Shown here: one piece after another, positions 32,985 through 45,405 of the stretch
Layout: each line of letters starts with the position of its first letter
Position numbering within the stretch: position 1 is the first letter of the stretch
Source of the DNA: Glutinoglossum americanum
Lineage: Eukaryota > Ascomycota > Geoglossomycetes > Geoglossales > Geoglossaceae
Length of the DNA stretch: 61,231 nucleotides
Reading direction: 5' to 3'
Assembly (NCBI GenBank): GCA_020080175.1
Contig: JAGHQL010000166.1
Coordinates: 1 to 61,231 of the forward strand
Notes under the pieces: generated by a model
The model's input: only the letters and a program-made list of their open reading frames with translations
The model's database searches: none
What the model was told of the DNA's origin: nothing
Program-made: the position numbers and the translations under genes

Positions 32985-35109
32985 GAGTGTTTCTATTGCG
33001 CGATTGGAGAATTTTGCCAATGAGATTTCCCCAAACTACGGAACGCCGGAGATGAGACTATTCCCATTTCTAAAATTGGTCATAATCGGACAAATCCATT
33101 CATATGCTGGCTATGAAACGGTAGCGGCGTGGTTCAAGTTGCTGATATTTGTCCTCGTCCACTATTCCCCCTCTTTCCATTTCTAATGTTATTTCTCTGG
33201 TCATATTTTCGCAGAGGGGGCCATTTATACGACCGGCTACGTGCGTCCAACCCCTGATGACTAGGCCATGTCAAGCGAGCGATAGAGCGGAATGTTGGAC
33301 AGATGCCACGTTTGCCTATGATGCTAATATCCGTCCATTTCGATTGAGCGAGTCGCCAACAAGCAGCTAACAACCGCTCTGCCAGATCTATTGACAGAAA
33401 AAGGGATTGGGATGGTATTGGTGAATGAAACCATACAGATTACGTGCGAGTTTGCTCAAGAAGGAAAGGTTTACTAAAATGAAAAAAGGGGAGGAAGCTA
33501 TCAGGTAGATAGAGAAGCGAAGAAGTCTTCCGAGTCAGGGAAATGAAATGCGTGTTGAAATCTGGTCTTTCTCTTGTGACTTGCCAACTACACGACTGAA
33601 AGATAAAAGGGGAAGCTCTCAACTAGGCAGATTGAAATTCCCCGATAAACGTTCTCGTATATATGTATACATGACCCCGAGAAGAATCTCCACATGCACA
33701 TACGGGCCAATCTCTCATCCCCGAGTAGCTATCCCTCCCTATAAACCCGCCATGGTCCATGGTGACAATAAAGAACCCACACCAATTACCTCATAAGGCA
33801 AGATGAGTTCAAAATCCTCCTCCATAATCCTATAGCAGGACGTACGGTTGTATAGCAAGTACGTAGTACATGCATATAAGACTGCTCCGCCGTTTTCGTC
33901 CTATCGCTCTACAAAGGGCAAGTCGCACACTGCTAGACAGGGGTTGACAGAGACATCTCTCACGCAAGCCCCTCTCCAGGTCGTTCCTTAAAGGAGTCTC
34001 GCTTTTGTCCCGTATCTGCCTTGTCTCTTGAGAACACATCTCGCAACAGACAGAATACCTCATACGAGCACTAGATTATAAGCAGCTGAGAGAAAATATG
34101 AACTTGTGTAATAGCAAGTTTTATTCCTATTGACCGCTTGGCTTCCAAATAGTTATACCAAGGCTACGGAAAAAGCCGCATTTACGCAATTTATATCCCC
34201 CCTTAAGTAGGGAACATCGGTTTTTAAAAAGGGGGGTTCCAAGTGGGCATATGAGATACATTTTCAAAGAAAAGTATCCATCTTTGCTCCGGAAAAGCAA
34301 GAAAGATCAGTGGCCTGTTTTCGCAACCCATGCAGCCAAAAATATTTGATGAAAAAAAAAACAACTGGACGAAATGAAGGGTGGTAGGAAATTGTCTTTT
34401 TTTTTTTTGGTAAGGTTTGGGAAGTAGAATATGGGGCTGAGATACAGGCATGCTGTTGGCATGGCCCGATCTAGGAGGAAGAGGCATCTAGGAAAGCTCC
34501 CTTGCGGGTTGGGATGTGGGAGAACAACAGCCGTAAAAGATCGCGACAGAACACAAGGGGGCACATGGCGAATGCAACAGAAAGCAGTCCGCAAGATGGT
34601 CTATGAAGAACAGCCTGAAAGGAAGGTACAGTTACAGGCAAGAAGAAATAAAGTAGCAGGTTGCCCGGCGCCCCGCATTTCGGGTCAGAGGACGTCATCA
34701 AGCCTCTAGTTTACAGGGCAGAGCTGATTCATTCCATCCCGCTCTTTCATGCGAATGGGCAGCCAGATTCGTCGTTGCGGTCGTTATGCCTATAGGCAGG
34801 AATTCGTTGCGCCATCCCGTATGCTAGTGTAACAACGGCCGTGACGATTCATAGCAAGGTGTTGAAGCTATGACGAAAACAAAATTTCATATCACCAGAT
34901 TCCCCCAGTATCTTCTTTTCAAGGGAAATATCTGATCTTGGTAAATGCATTCCAGGAGACCAGCGGGTGACCAATAAAAGTTATGAGAACATTCTAGTTG
35001 ACCAAAACACCTTCAGTCCAAAGACTTTATAGGTCTCTAAAGTCAACCATCCGTTATAGCATGAGGTATTCGTTTCGTCATTCCAATGCAAGGTGATGTC
35101 GGCATTAGC
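32985..35109. other. Long convergent spacer, RS-rich gene / PUF4
   Basis: 2.1 kb between converging stop codons, much longer than the other convergent spacers here (0.35-1.2 kb). Open frames in it are short and unlike known proteins. A T-run at 34398-34409 and a 12-base palindrome TGCCTATAGGCA at 34787-34798 are the only marked features. It may hold a long PUF4 3' untranslated region or a non-coding transcript. Confidence 0.45.
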
Positions 35110-38100
35110 TCAGATGAAATTGGCAGATCCACCAGCCTGGTCTCCAAGACCGAATGGAGAAGGAAATGGTTGTTGTACAGTAGAGGACTGTTGGGGTACC
35201 TGACTAACAGTCGGGGTGGGAAATGGCGGGTTGCTGAGACGATGAGCCTGGTTGACTGGTCCAGGTCCAGTAGTAGGTGTAATATTAACACTCATGCCGC
35301 TTGCACTACCATTATTAAAGCCTCCGGTACCATAGGTACCATTCATGAGGCTGCTCGCAAGCTGGCTAGCGGAGAATTGGCGTTGGTGGTAGGAACTAGA
35401 TGGAAGCTGCCTCAGGCTAGTCTGGCCTGGCGACGTAACATCGTTTGGGGTATTCAGCCCACTAGAGTTTGCGCTTCGGCCCTCCGCAACCTGGATCTTC
35501 GACTGAATGCGGCGCCCATACGGGGTCGTGCGGATTGCTGGAAGCAAAGGGCGAATATTATCAATAAGGCTTTGTCGAGTGTCTGAATCGGCCCAGTCCA
35601 TCTAAATCAACGGTGTGGTAAGCGATCGTTCGTTTTTACAACCGAAGTGGTATACTCACGGCCGTCTGAACGACATAGTTTGCATAAGAATCACGTAACA
35701 TCTTTTCAAGCTCGTGAGGATTGAGCATCTCCTCGATCATCTGACGCTTAGTCGATGCTTCCGCAACACGGATAGCCTATAATACGTTAGCCGCGAACTG
35801 CAACGAACTTTGAATTTCTAGGGCTTGCCTTTTCAATGACATTGGAGCTAAACTTCTGCTTGGACAAGGTAGATATATGGCCCAAAAATCTCTGGATCAG
35901 CGGTTCAGAATATGATGTCTCTCCAAGGTCAACTAAGTCGCGTCAGGATTTTGCCACCAAATTATATCACCAGTACATGGTAGTAGTGCTCACGTATGTA
36001 TTGCACAACGTAGTTCCCGAAAGGATCTTGAACCAAGGCGAAAGCGTTCATCGATATCTGACTTATCAACTGAGCTTTCTGGTTGCCTGAGGCGTGATCG
36101 ATACAGCGCTGGAGAACGCAACAACCATGACGGTGAGTTCCAACGACCACACAATTAGCTCCGACAGCGTCAAAGATAAACTTTAGAGAGTGAGCAGGGA
36201 CACGTTTAAGTCTTGGTCAGAGACTTACCTGCGCATCTTCAGCTGACAAGCGGTTGAGGCACTTTTGAATAACATGGTTTCCATTCAAATCTTGTATAAG
36301 TGCAACTACCTTGTCCTGGAGGGAATGAATAATGGTTTGAATCTAAAAAGGTTGAGGCGTCAGAGCATTACATCGAAACAGCTATAGACACGGGAGGCAT
36401 ACTTGTTCAGGTGTAGAGATAAATTCGATCATTTTCTGCAAAGCTCTAGTGCCATGTTGGTTAAGCGCGATCTTGACTAATTGAGGTGCGGCGTTGTTGA
36501 CAAGAACAGTACGCTGTTCGTCGTTCGAGAATTCTAGCAGCTTCTGGCATAAATAGTTTCCGAAGGGATCTAAAACAAGCTATTAGCAACAACGAACCAT
36601 TGGTGTCTCGTGTTATGCTTACCAGTCATTAGCTCCACCACATGCTGGTTCGTTTCCAGAAATATCATTTGTACATGATTCGGATCCCGTTCCTCTAATC
36701 TCTTCTGCAAATAGCGACATCCATGCTGGTCTTTACAAAGTGCATATATTTCACCCCTCAAACTCTCAATCTGTACATTCGCAAAACGATTCGCTAGATC
36801 CCCACCATGTTAGCTTTTCCTGAAAGCGTCGAATATGGCGCACTTACCCTCACCCTCTGTGTTACGTCTCTGCGGCACAGCCCGGGACTGATTCATGTCG
36901 CCAATCCTACTCTGGGGCTGCGGCGGGAATGTGGTGTACGCTCCAAACTGGGCTTGAGGGTGAAACATCTGGTTATTCATGCCAATATTTAGATGCATCC
37001 CATACTGTGGGTAGAAGCCAGGCGCGAGTTGATATGATGCCATGGTAGGAGAAGCTATACCAGGAACGGCAACTGCTGAAGATAATGGCGGCCCAAAAGG
37101 CTGTGCACCGCCCTGAAGACCAGATTGAAACGATTGTAAGTTGTTCGCTTGAGGCTCACGAGCACCAAGGGCAAGATCAACCCCGGTGAGCTCCCGACTA
37201 TGGCGATTATTGACTCCATTTATCGGAATCCGACCTAAGCTAGCATTGTGATTGTGAAAATGTTGTTGGGCATGCGTAGCCGCGTTCATCCCGTTGCTGC
37301 CCTTCATAGTTGGGATATCGTTTGTGGAATACGAAGACTGCAGCTTTGGAGGGGTCTGCTGGGCACTGCTGGGCGAGGTGACGGCAGTAGCTGGTTTGCT
37401 ATTTTCCCCAAGAGGACTGAATGTCAGTTCCATGGAGTTTCTATCATAGCGACGGATGTTGCCCGGAGAGCCATTGTTTGAAATGCCTGACTGGGGGAGT
37501 GAAGCACTGGGAGAGCCATTTGTTTGCGGAGACTCATATATGAAAGGGTTCATGGGAAGGCTATGCTGGGCCGGACGATGGCGAGCGAACGAGGGCCAAC
37601 CGTTTGATGGAAGGTCGGTATCTTTCGACTTGTGCGAAAGGGCAAGATCCAGCGCAGCCGATGATGCGGAAAGCTGCATTAAAGGTCAGCTGCGCCACCA
37701 CGCACGGCGGGAAATTGATGTACACTTACCAATCCAGGGTAGTCATCCCGGCGGACAAGGATGGGAAACTTATCATCCGTAGCGTTCATCTGGAGATAGC
37801 TCTTAACATCGGGCGAAGTTGCGGAATTGCCTTGTTTCTTCGCAGCTGGTTTATCTGTATCATCGTCGCCAAATAGAAACCCTGTGGTATTGATCTGACC
37901 AAGTGAGAGCTGGGATGTTAGATCGGCGAGATCCTGGCGTGGGCGATAGCCCAGTCCGTTGGCCGGCATTGAATTTCTATTGAGGCTTGACTTATCGTCA
38001 GCATTGAAATTTAGACGACAGTGAAACGCTGGATTGAGACAGATTCAAGAGGCGGTTTAGCTTTCAATAAGGTATAGTTGTCGAAAAATCTTATTGAAGA

Positions 38101-39467
38101 TATGAGGTGTCTCTCATTGCTATTGTAAACTGAGGGGAAGGTGAGGCGACAAAGAGAGATGAGGGTGGTAAGACTCAATTGATATAGCACAAGATATGAA
38201 AGCTGGCTTGAAGCTTACGCTGCTGCAGAACGATGGCCTATTGGGTTCTGCTCTGGTGTAGATTCGTTCTCATTTTCATCAGAGTTCCGTCTGGACCCGG
38301 GTACAGACTTGGAAGGCATCTTGCTGCCGGTGCCTTGAGACTGAGCTAGTTCGGAAGGTGGCGTGATAAGTTGAGATCCGGATCGCCCAAGACGGTTGAA
38401 GATGCCAGGTGGAGTAACTATGCTGGATGTCGAGAAGCGGTTTGAGTGTGAAAAGAGTGAAGGGAACCCTGAGTCACGGTGCTCCGGTGGCGTTGTAGGC
38501 TCGCTTTGGTGTCCCGAGGACCTGCTGGCTCTGTTGAGAGCTTCAGCTATCTGAGAGATTTCCTGCTCCTCTTTACGTTGCTGTAGGTCCATCAACTGCA
38601 TGTCGGCTTCGAACTTTCGACGCCTCTCTTTAAGCAATTCGTATTCGATGCGTTTCTTCTCGAGCTATAAATTGTGAGTCAAGGTTATAGTATAGAAGGC
38701 CAGAATAGATATTCGGGTCATCATACAAGTTGGACCTTGTGGTAAGTCTGCAAGAACCAAGTCAGCACAATGGTTGTTGTGGCAAAATAGTGAAAGCTCT
38801 CAATGCGATGTAGAAAATATGTCAAGCAAAAGCTGGGAAGGCCTTCTGAATGTATTCAGAAGCGTGTGCGACGCACGGTAGCAGTTTGATCAAAAGTATG
38901 CCGTTGCGTGGAACGATGCCCTCTTCGCCTGGATTGAAGAATGTGGATAATTGAGAAAGTATTAGGGAGGTTTTGGTGGAAGAAAGAGGTGGGAATGAAT
39001 GTGTTTGTGGAAGTGTGAGTGAATGGCGGCGCGAATTGGTTGGTTACAGTAGGTATAGTACTAAGAAATGGCAAAGATTGAAGATTTGCTGGACTTGCAG
39101 GCGTTGGGGATGAAGCCAATGGAAGCTTAAGGAGTACGAGGGCGAGTACAATAGAGCGTGGGCGTATTGTAGAAGATTAAATGGTAGTTTATGGCTTCCT
39201 TACCGAGGATGAGAGGTCTAGAGGTTCTGCGTTGCGGTTCGGAGACTGTCCAATCGGAGACATTGTAGGTTGCTTGGTTGAATCCGTGGTAAATCGTCGC
39301 TGTAGCGTCATTCTGGAGTCGTTTGGCTGATTTGTTGTATTCACTCGATTGCCATTGCTTCGTAGTGGGGTTGGATATGTGGGAAATGGAGACTCGTCGC
39401 GTTGAGACTGCGAATTCCTGAATCGCAAATCCTCGAATCGGTCGCCCAGGCCATTCGAGAAGGCCAT
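35110..39467 (-). CDS. PUF4: Pumilio-family RNA-binding protein Puf4
   Basis: Binds UGUA-containing elements in mRNA 3' untranslated regions and promotes decay or repression. At least eleven exons; first ones read 39467-39204, 38747-38727 (21 nt), 38664-38219, 37976-37730 and 37673-36848, then the repeat region. The N-terminal half is disordered with a helix TYHKVQLLEKKRIEYELLKE. Eight PUF repeats follow from ANRFANVQIE: DQHGCRYLQKRLEE, DPFGNYLCQKLLEF, NQHGTRALQKMIEF, DLNGNHVIQKCLNR, HRHGCCVLQRCIDH, DPFGNYVVQYILDL, KQKFSSNVIEKAIR and SYANYVVQTAMD. The HRHGCCVLQRC repeat points to Puf4 rather than Puf3. A Ser/Pro/Gln-rich tail follows. An ATG at 39537 starts a different frame (MSRRWQNPA), so the exact N-terminus is uncertain; I start at MAFSNGLGDRFEDLRF. 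Confidence 0.9.
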
Positions 39468-41203
39468 ACCGTGTTCCTAAAGCATTTTGTAAGTATTTAA
39501 AACTGGAGCAAGCAGGATTTTGCCATCTACGAGACATCGTTGAGTTGAGGTGGGGTTCAGTCTCGGCCAGGAGTTACAGATCTGAATCTCACCGCTAGGT
39601 CACCGCTAGGAAATGCGGGAGCGCACTCAGCGGATATACAGAAAACTCACCGACAGGGCAGGAAATCGATTGCTTCTAGGAGTCTCAAAGATGATGGCGA
39701 TAGACTGTTAGGAAGGCAGCGAGAGTTGTGGGATGCAGCTGCCAGCCGCTGAATAGTTACCCCTGCGACCAACTCGGGCTCCTGCAGTCTACAAGAGCAG
39801 AGCAGGGTAACGGTTCAACGAATGCTGTGCACAAAAGAAATAAAGAGAAGGCGTAAGAAGAGGGTTGAGAATTAAGGGAAGAATTGTTTGGGGCGACTTC
39901 GGAATGGGAGGTTCTGCCCTCGCCAGCGGCGACTAGGTTTAGGATAAAATGGGCTGGTACAAGTTACAAAAACCTCAGAAGAACCGTCACGGCACATGCC
40001 TATAGGCACGGTTTCTCTTGCAGCAAAGCTACGTACGAATGGACAGCCAGCAAAGTATAGCGTCGTTCGCTCGCAGAAGTGAGGGGCTCGAACGATTAGC
40101 CCAATCACTGATTAAGAACCTGCAGGAGACGCACTGCATCGGGGTTTAGCACATAGAGACAAGCCTAGAGATCTCGATCGGGCAGTCGAGAATTACTTTA
40201 AAACTTGTGCGGACAGCTCTATTATGGACATGAAGCATCGTTTTACTAGAGCCCTTGGATCGACTGCCGATATGCTACCAGGGCTCAATCGGTTCACGTA
40301 TGTGATTCGGAGAATCCGAGTTTGAAGTGGCGGAGAGCTTGTACCAACTGCAACCCCCGATCCTTGTCATCATCTCCGAGGCGGCATTGGCTGCATCCAA
40401 CAAAATAATGTGACAGCCACTCTCTCGCAAGTCCTGCACCGCTTGTCCTCTCAAGGTATCAGAGGGAGAACCTCGAAAATACGCCCAGAAGGTTTTGCGA
40501 CCTCGTCCCTCGTTTAAAGGGGGAAGAAATATCGCGGGCGCCATGTATTATTGCCCTCAACAAGTAGTATCATATAATTTCCAGGGCGAGGCTTAATTGC
40601 GGTTATTTGCTGGCATTTCGCGAGACTGCACGGCCAATCCTTCGGCCTAGCAATTTAGGTCATCCACACTCATCACCGAACAAAATTGACAAGTAAGCGA
40701 CAGGATAAAGCACTGCGGCTGTCGTCGCCATGGGAATAGTGGCTCTGCACGACAAGCATGATGCAAGAGCCAGCACCTGGCCTGCTACCGTAAATCTACG
40801 TAACCTCACCCGCGATCCTGGTTTGGCGGGTGGTGATGATACCAAAGTGGGCAAGGGACAGGGCTTTCGGATGCCCGAGCCAATCAGCTGCACAATGTGC
40901 GCGGCCACAGCATTATCGCGGCAGATACGGCGAGACTCATGTTCATTGTGCGACGTTCACCTGTCTCGGAAATTAATACAGAAGACAAATGGCGCAGCGG
41001 TTAGGCGCGGTGGATAAGCTCTTGCGGAGAGGCAGCGCGAACAGTTTTGGCTCGGATGTCGTTGGAAGCGGTCTAGGCCCTCCACAAAAGCTATACCGAA
41101 ATAGGTCAGTTTGTTTTTACGCCCTTGCTTGAGCCGCAGGGCAAACCCACCACAGCTCTCGCTTGTGGGGTTAATTATTGGTGAGTCGCTGTGAAAGACC
41201 GAT
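39468..41203. promoter_or_regulatory. Divergent promoter region, PUF4 / RPC2
   Basis: About 1.7 kb with no supported gene. It contains the PUF4 leader, with an overlapping upstream ATG at 39537, and the RPC2 promoter. TGCCTATAGGCA recurs at 39997-40008. A stretch at about 40992-41010 resembles a tRNA D-arm but no full cloverleaf can be drawn. Confidence 0.5.
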
Positions 41204-44200
41204 ATGGCAGCGCGCAAGAAGTCAGACAGGACCGCTGAAACCCTCGATGCAGAAACCAATTCTCCTCACGTATCTTCTCCGGCCTCGGTGTTGATCCAAA
41301 GGAATTCTAGGCTAATGTGTTTGTAGCAAAAGAAAACCGAGCCGCGCGCCAAACCAAAGAAGCAAGCGAACAAAGATGGTCAACCAAGGAACACGCTTAG
41401 ACCTCAAAAGCCTGGATTGGAGCATGATGATGTATGAAGCCTTCCTATCAGACATCTCGAGGTCGATAAGCTAAATTTGTTTTTATATAGGGGTTTAATG
41501 CGTTGCTGGAGCCCGTCTATCACGGTAAAGGATTGACCGACCCAATCAAGACAGAAAAGGTGAGAGCTCAGCTACACTCAGATATTTGTTTCGTAGCATT
41601 CGATTGACTTGCTCGTAGGACAAATGGAACCTATTGCCTGCATTCCTAAAAGTCAAGGGCCTGGTTAAGCAACATATCGACTCGTATAATTTCTTTGTCG
41701 ACGTTGAAATCAAAAAGATCGTCAGGGCCAACGAAAAAGTCCTGAGCGATGTCGATCCAACATTTTATCTCAAGTAAGAGCCGTGAATGGCGGGTAGCCC
41801 TAGTATAATTACTAAGGTTGCGTTTTAGATATACCGATATCCGGGTTGGTCAACCGGAACGTCTCGATCTTGCGAGCACGTCCGAGATAACCCCCAACGA
41901 GTGCCGACTTCGGGATATGACATACGCCGCCCCGGTTTCTGTCGACATAGAATACATTCGTGGGAAGCAGGTAGTGAGACGACGGGGTATTCCCATTGGT
42001 CGATTGCCCATAATGCTTCGAAGCTCAAAATGCGTCCTCACAAACAAGTCTGACAGAGACATGGCTGTTTTAAACGAATGCCCACTTGACCCAGGAGGTT
42101 ACTTCATTGTGAATGGAACAGAGAAAGTCATATTGGTCCAAGAACAGTTGAGCAAGAACCGAGTTATCGTAGAAGCTGATTTGAAGAAGGGCATAGTGCA
42201 AGCATCCGTCACGAGGTTGGCCTCCCCTAGAAGTTATAGTTGAGTTTGGTACTAACCGTTTCGCGCAATGCACAGCTCAACTCACCAACGCAAATCCAAG
42301 TCATATGTTCTCCTCAAGAAGGAAAGAATATACTTGAAGCACAATGTGCTTAACGAAGACATACCGATTGTGCTTATCATGAAGGCAATGGGCGTTCAAT
42401 CAGATCATGAGATACTCCTACTCGTTGCAGGAACAGACAGCATATACCAAGACGAGTTTTCGGTTAACTTCGAAGAGTGCGCTAAACTCAATGTTCACAC
42501 GCAACAGCAAGCATTAGAGTATCTTGGTTCTCGAATCAAAATTTCAAGGAAGCCTATCGGGAGCGGGGTCCCGAGGCGAAACTATGCTCAAGAGGCATTG
42601 GAAGCACTGGCTACCGTCATTATCACCCACGTCCCCGTGTCTGGATATAATTTTCGGCCTAAGGCTCTGTATATTGCGTTCATGGTCAGGAGAGTCCTCA
42701 TGGCCATGCACGATCCAAGCCTGGTAGACGACAGGGACTACGTGGGAAATAAAAGATTGGAGTTGTAAGCCTTCTGTATCCCGCGGTTTGTGATATGCGT
42801 ATAGCTGCTTACGTCCACAGGGCTGGGCAATTGCTGTCTCTCCTATTCGAGGACTTGTTTAAGAAGTTCAACCATGACCTAAAACTAAACATTGACAAAG
42901 TGTTGAAGAAACCTGCGCGGACTATGGAGTTTGATGCTTTCCAGCATATGCAAGTCCATGGCAATTATATCACAAGCGGGATGAACAGGGCTATTTCCAC
43001 GGGTAATTGGAGCCTAAAGCGGTTTAAGATGGAGCGAGCTGGCGTCACACATGTCCTCAGTCGACTCAGCTACATTAGCGCGCTTGGCATGATGACCAGA
43101 ATAACAAGTCAGTTCGAAAAGACTCGAAAAATTAGCGGTCCTCGAGCGCTGCAGCCATCACAGTTTGGAATGCTTTGCCCTTCAGATACCCCAGAAGGCG
43201 AGGCATGTGGCTTGGTGAAAAATCTTGCTCTCATGACGCATATTACTACTGACGACGAAGAAGAGCCAGTACAAAAACTCGTCTTTATCCTAGGCGCTGA
43301 GGACATTACAAGCACTAGCGGCAAGGAAATCTATAGTGAAGGAGCCTATGTTATATTCATCAATGGTACTCCAATTGCACTTACACGGCAACCGAAATTA
43401 TTCCTGAACGGATTCCGCAAACTACGGCGGATGGGCCGAGTCTCAGAGTTTGTGAGCATATATATCAACCACCACCATAACGCCGTTCATATTGCTACGG
43501 ATGAAGGAAGAATTTGCCGACCACTCATTGTTGTGGAGAGGGGCGAGTCAGGGGTCACTAGTCAGAACCTAGAATCCTTGATGGATGGAGATATGGACTT
43601 TGATGACTTCCTCCGACAAGGGCTGGTAGAATATCTTGATGTCAACGAAGAGAACGATTCGAATATCGCAACATATGAAGCCGAGATTAATGACTCAACG
43701 ACACACCTAGAAATTGAGCCTTTCACCATATTAGGTGCAGTTGCGGGTTTAATCCCTTATCCTCACCACAACCAATCCCCCCGAAATACCTACCAATGTG
43801 CTATGGGAAAGCAAGCGATCGGCGCCATCGCATATAACCAATTCCTCCGGATTGATACACTTCTATACTTGATGGTCTACCCGCAGAAGCCAATGGTGAA
43901 GACTCGGACGATCGAATTGATCAAATATGACAAGCTGCCCGCGGGACAGAACGCCATCGTTGCCGTCATGAGTTATTCTGGATATGATATCGAAGATGCC
44001 CTCGTACTCAACAAGGCATCCTGTGATCGAGGATTCGGCAGATGCCAGGTGTTCAGGAAGTATGCAACGACGCTACGAAAATACCCCAATTCTTCTATGG
44101 ACCGCATAGGCGATAGGCACGAAGAGAATGGTCTTCCTATAAGGAAGCATGCCCTACTTGAGAAGGACGGGCTAGCCGCTGTAGGTGAAAAAGTCTCTAT

Positions 44201-45192
44201 GGGAGAGGTTTACATTATGAAGCAGGCGCCTTTAAATACCTCCGCGTCAGGGCTCGGGTCTGACTATGGAACAAATGAATACAGAGATACACCAATGATC
44301 TACAAACTCCCAGATCCCAGCTACATTGACAAAGTGATGATCTCTACTACCGAGGCCGAGCAAACGCTGCTTAAGGTTCAAACCCGGCAGACTCGACGAC
44401 CGGAGCTCGGCGACAAGTTTTCCTCTCGCCACGGGCAGAAAGGGGTAACCGGTATTATCGCGCAGCAGGAGGACATGCCATTTAACGACCAAGGGATATG
44501 CCCCGATATCATTATGAACCCCCATGGTTTTCCGTCGCGCATGACCGTGGGCAAGATGCTTGAGCTCGTCGCTGGTAAGGCAGGCGTTATGACCGGTCAG
44601 CTTCAATATGGGACCGCGTTTGGAGGTAGCGACGTTGAGGATATGGGCGATATACTGATATCGAAGGGATTCAGCTACTCCGGGAAGGATTTCGTAACCT
44701 CAGGTATCACGGGAGAGTCGTTACCAGCATACATATTTTTTGGGCCAATTTATTACCAAAAGCTGAAGCATATGGTTCAGGACAAGATGCATAGCCGAGC
44801 CAGAGGCCCGAGAGCGGTCCTGACCCGTCAACCCACAGAAGGGAGGTCTCGCGATGGGGGACTTCGGCTTGGCGAAATGGAGAGAGACTGCTTGATCGCT
44901 TACGGAGGTATGCATCGCTTCCATTCTTATCATATATCGTCTCTAATGTTGAGCTAATAATGTAGCTTCACAACTTCTTCTCGAGCGACTTATGCTCTCC
45001 TCTGATGCCCACGAGGTCGATGTCTGTGAGACTTGCGGGATGATGGGCTACCAAGGCTGGTGCCAGACGTGCAAGAGCACCAAGGCGGTTGTTCGTATGA
45101 TGATTCCGTATGCTGCAAAGCTTCTGATTCAAGAATTATTGTCCATGAATGTTCTTGCACGGTTAACGTTGGAGGACGAGTTTCCCGCATAG
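41204..45192 (+). CDS. RPC2: RNA polymerase III second-largest subunit
   Basis: Forms one side of the active-centre cleft of RNA polymerase III, which makes tRNA and 5S rRNA. Eight exons, 41204-41269, 41327-41431, 41491-41559, 41619-41773, 41829-42215, 42276-42764, 42821-44907 and 44966-45192, sum to 1194 codons. The order is the protrusion ([20 protein letters not shown]), lobe, fork loop ([34 protein letters not shown]), and the hybrid-binding domain with [18 protein letters not shown] and [17 protein letters not shown], all catalytic-core motifs, then the clamp-side zinc site [16 protein letters not shown] and the end [17 protein letters not shown]. Yeast name RET1. A Lys-rich, weakly conserved N-terminal extension of about 55 residues comes from exons 1 and 2. 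ORC5 starts only 213 bases downstream. Confidence 0.97.
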
Positions 45193-45215
45193 ACATGGCT
45201 AATAGCGACGGCCAA

Positions 45216-45245
45216 CCGGAGTTCGGCCTCCCGGAGTTCGGCCTC
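45216..45245 (+). repeat. Perfect 15-bp tandem duplication after RPC2
   Basis: CCGGAGTTCGGCCTC is present twice in direct succession, 24 bases past the RPC2 stop codon, in the presumed 3' untranslated region or the ORC5 promoter. Confidence 0.85.
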
Positions 45246-45405
45246 GCATTCAATGTAGCATTATAGAGAGATTGGGACTGTAAGAACAAATTTGCCCAGA
45301 ATAAGTAGTTGCCATGAATGAAATGAAACTTGGGTAGGAGTGGCACGTGATTCATGTTGACGATTTGTTGCATATCAACTCCGATCGCAAAACGACTTAT
45401 CGACG

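Noticed and set aside
40075-40125. Minus-strand T-loop-like GTTCGAGCCCC with a nearby CTTAATC
   Set aside because: Looks like part of a Lys tRNA, but the stems do not pair and no D-arm is found upstream.
40985-41065. tRNA-like sequence (GGCGCAGCGGTTAG, D-arm-like) upstream of RPC2
   Set aside because: No matching acceptor stem, anticodon arm or standard T-loop at the right distance. At most a tRNA-derived remnant; likely chance.
45216-45266. Extension of RPC2 by an overlapping frame reading DGQPEFGLPEFGL
   Set aside because: It is a different frame from the RPC2 C-terminus, which ends normally shortly after [15 protein letters not shown]. The short repeat is just the 15-bp duplication.
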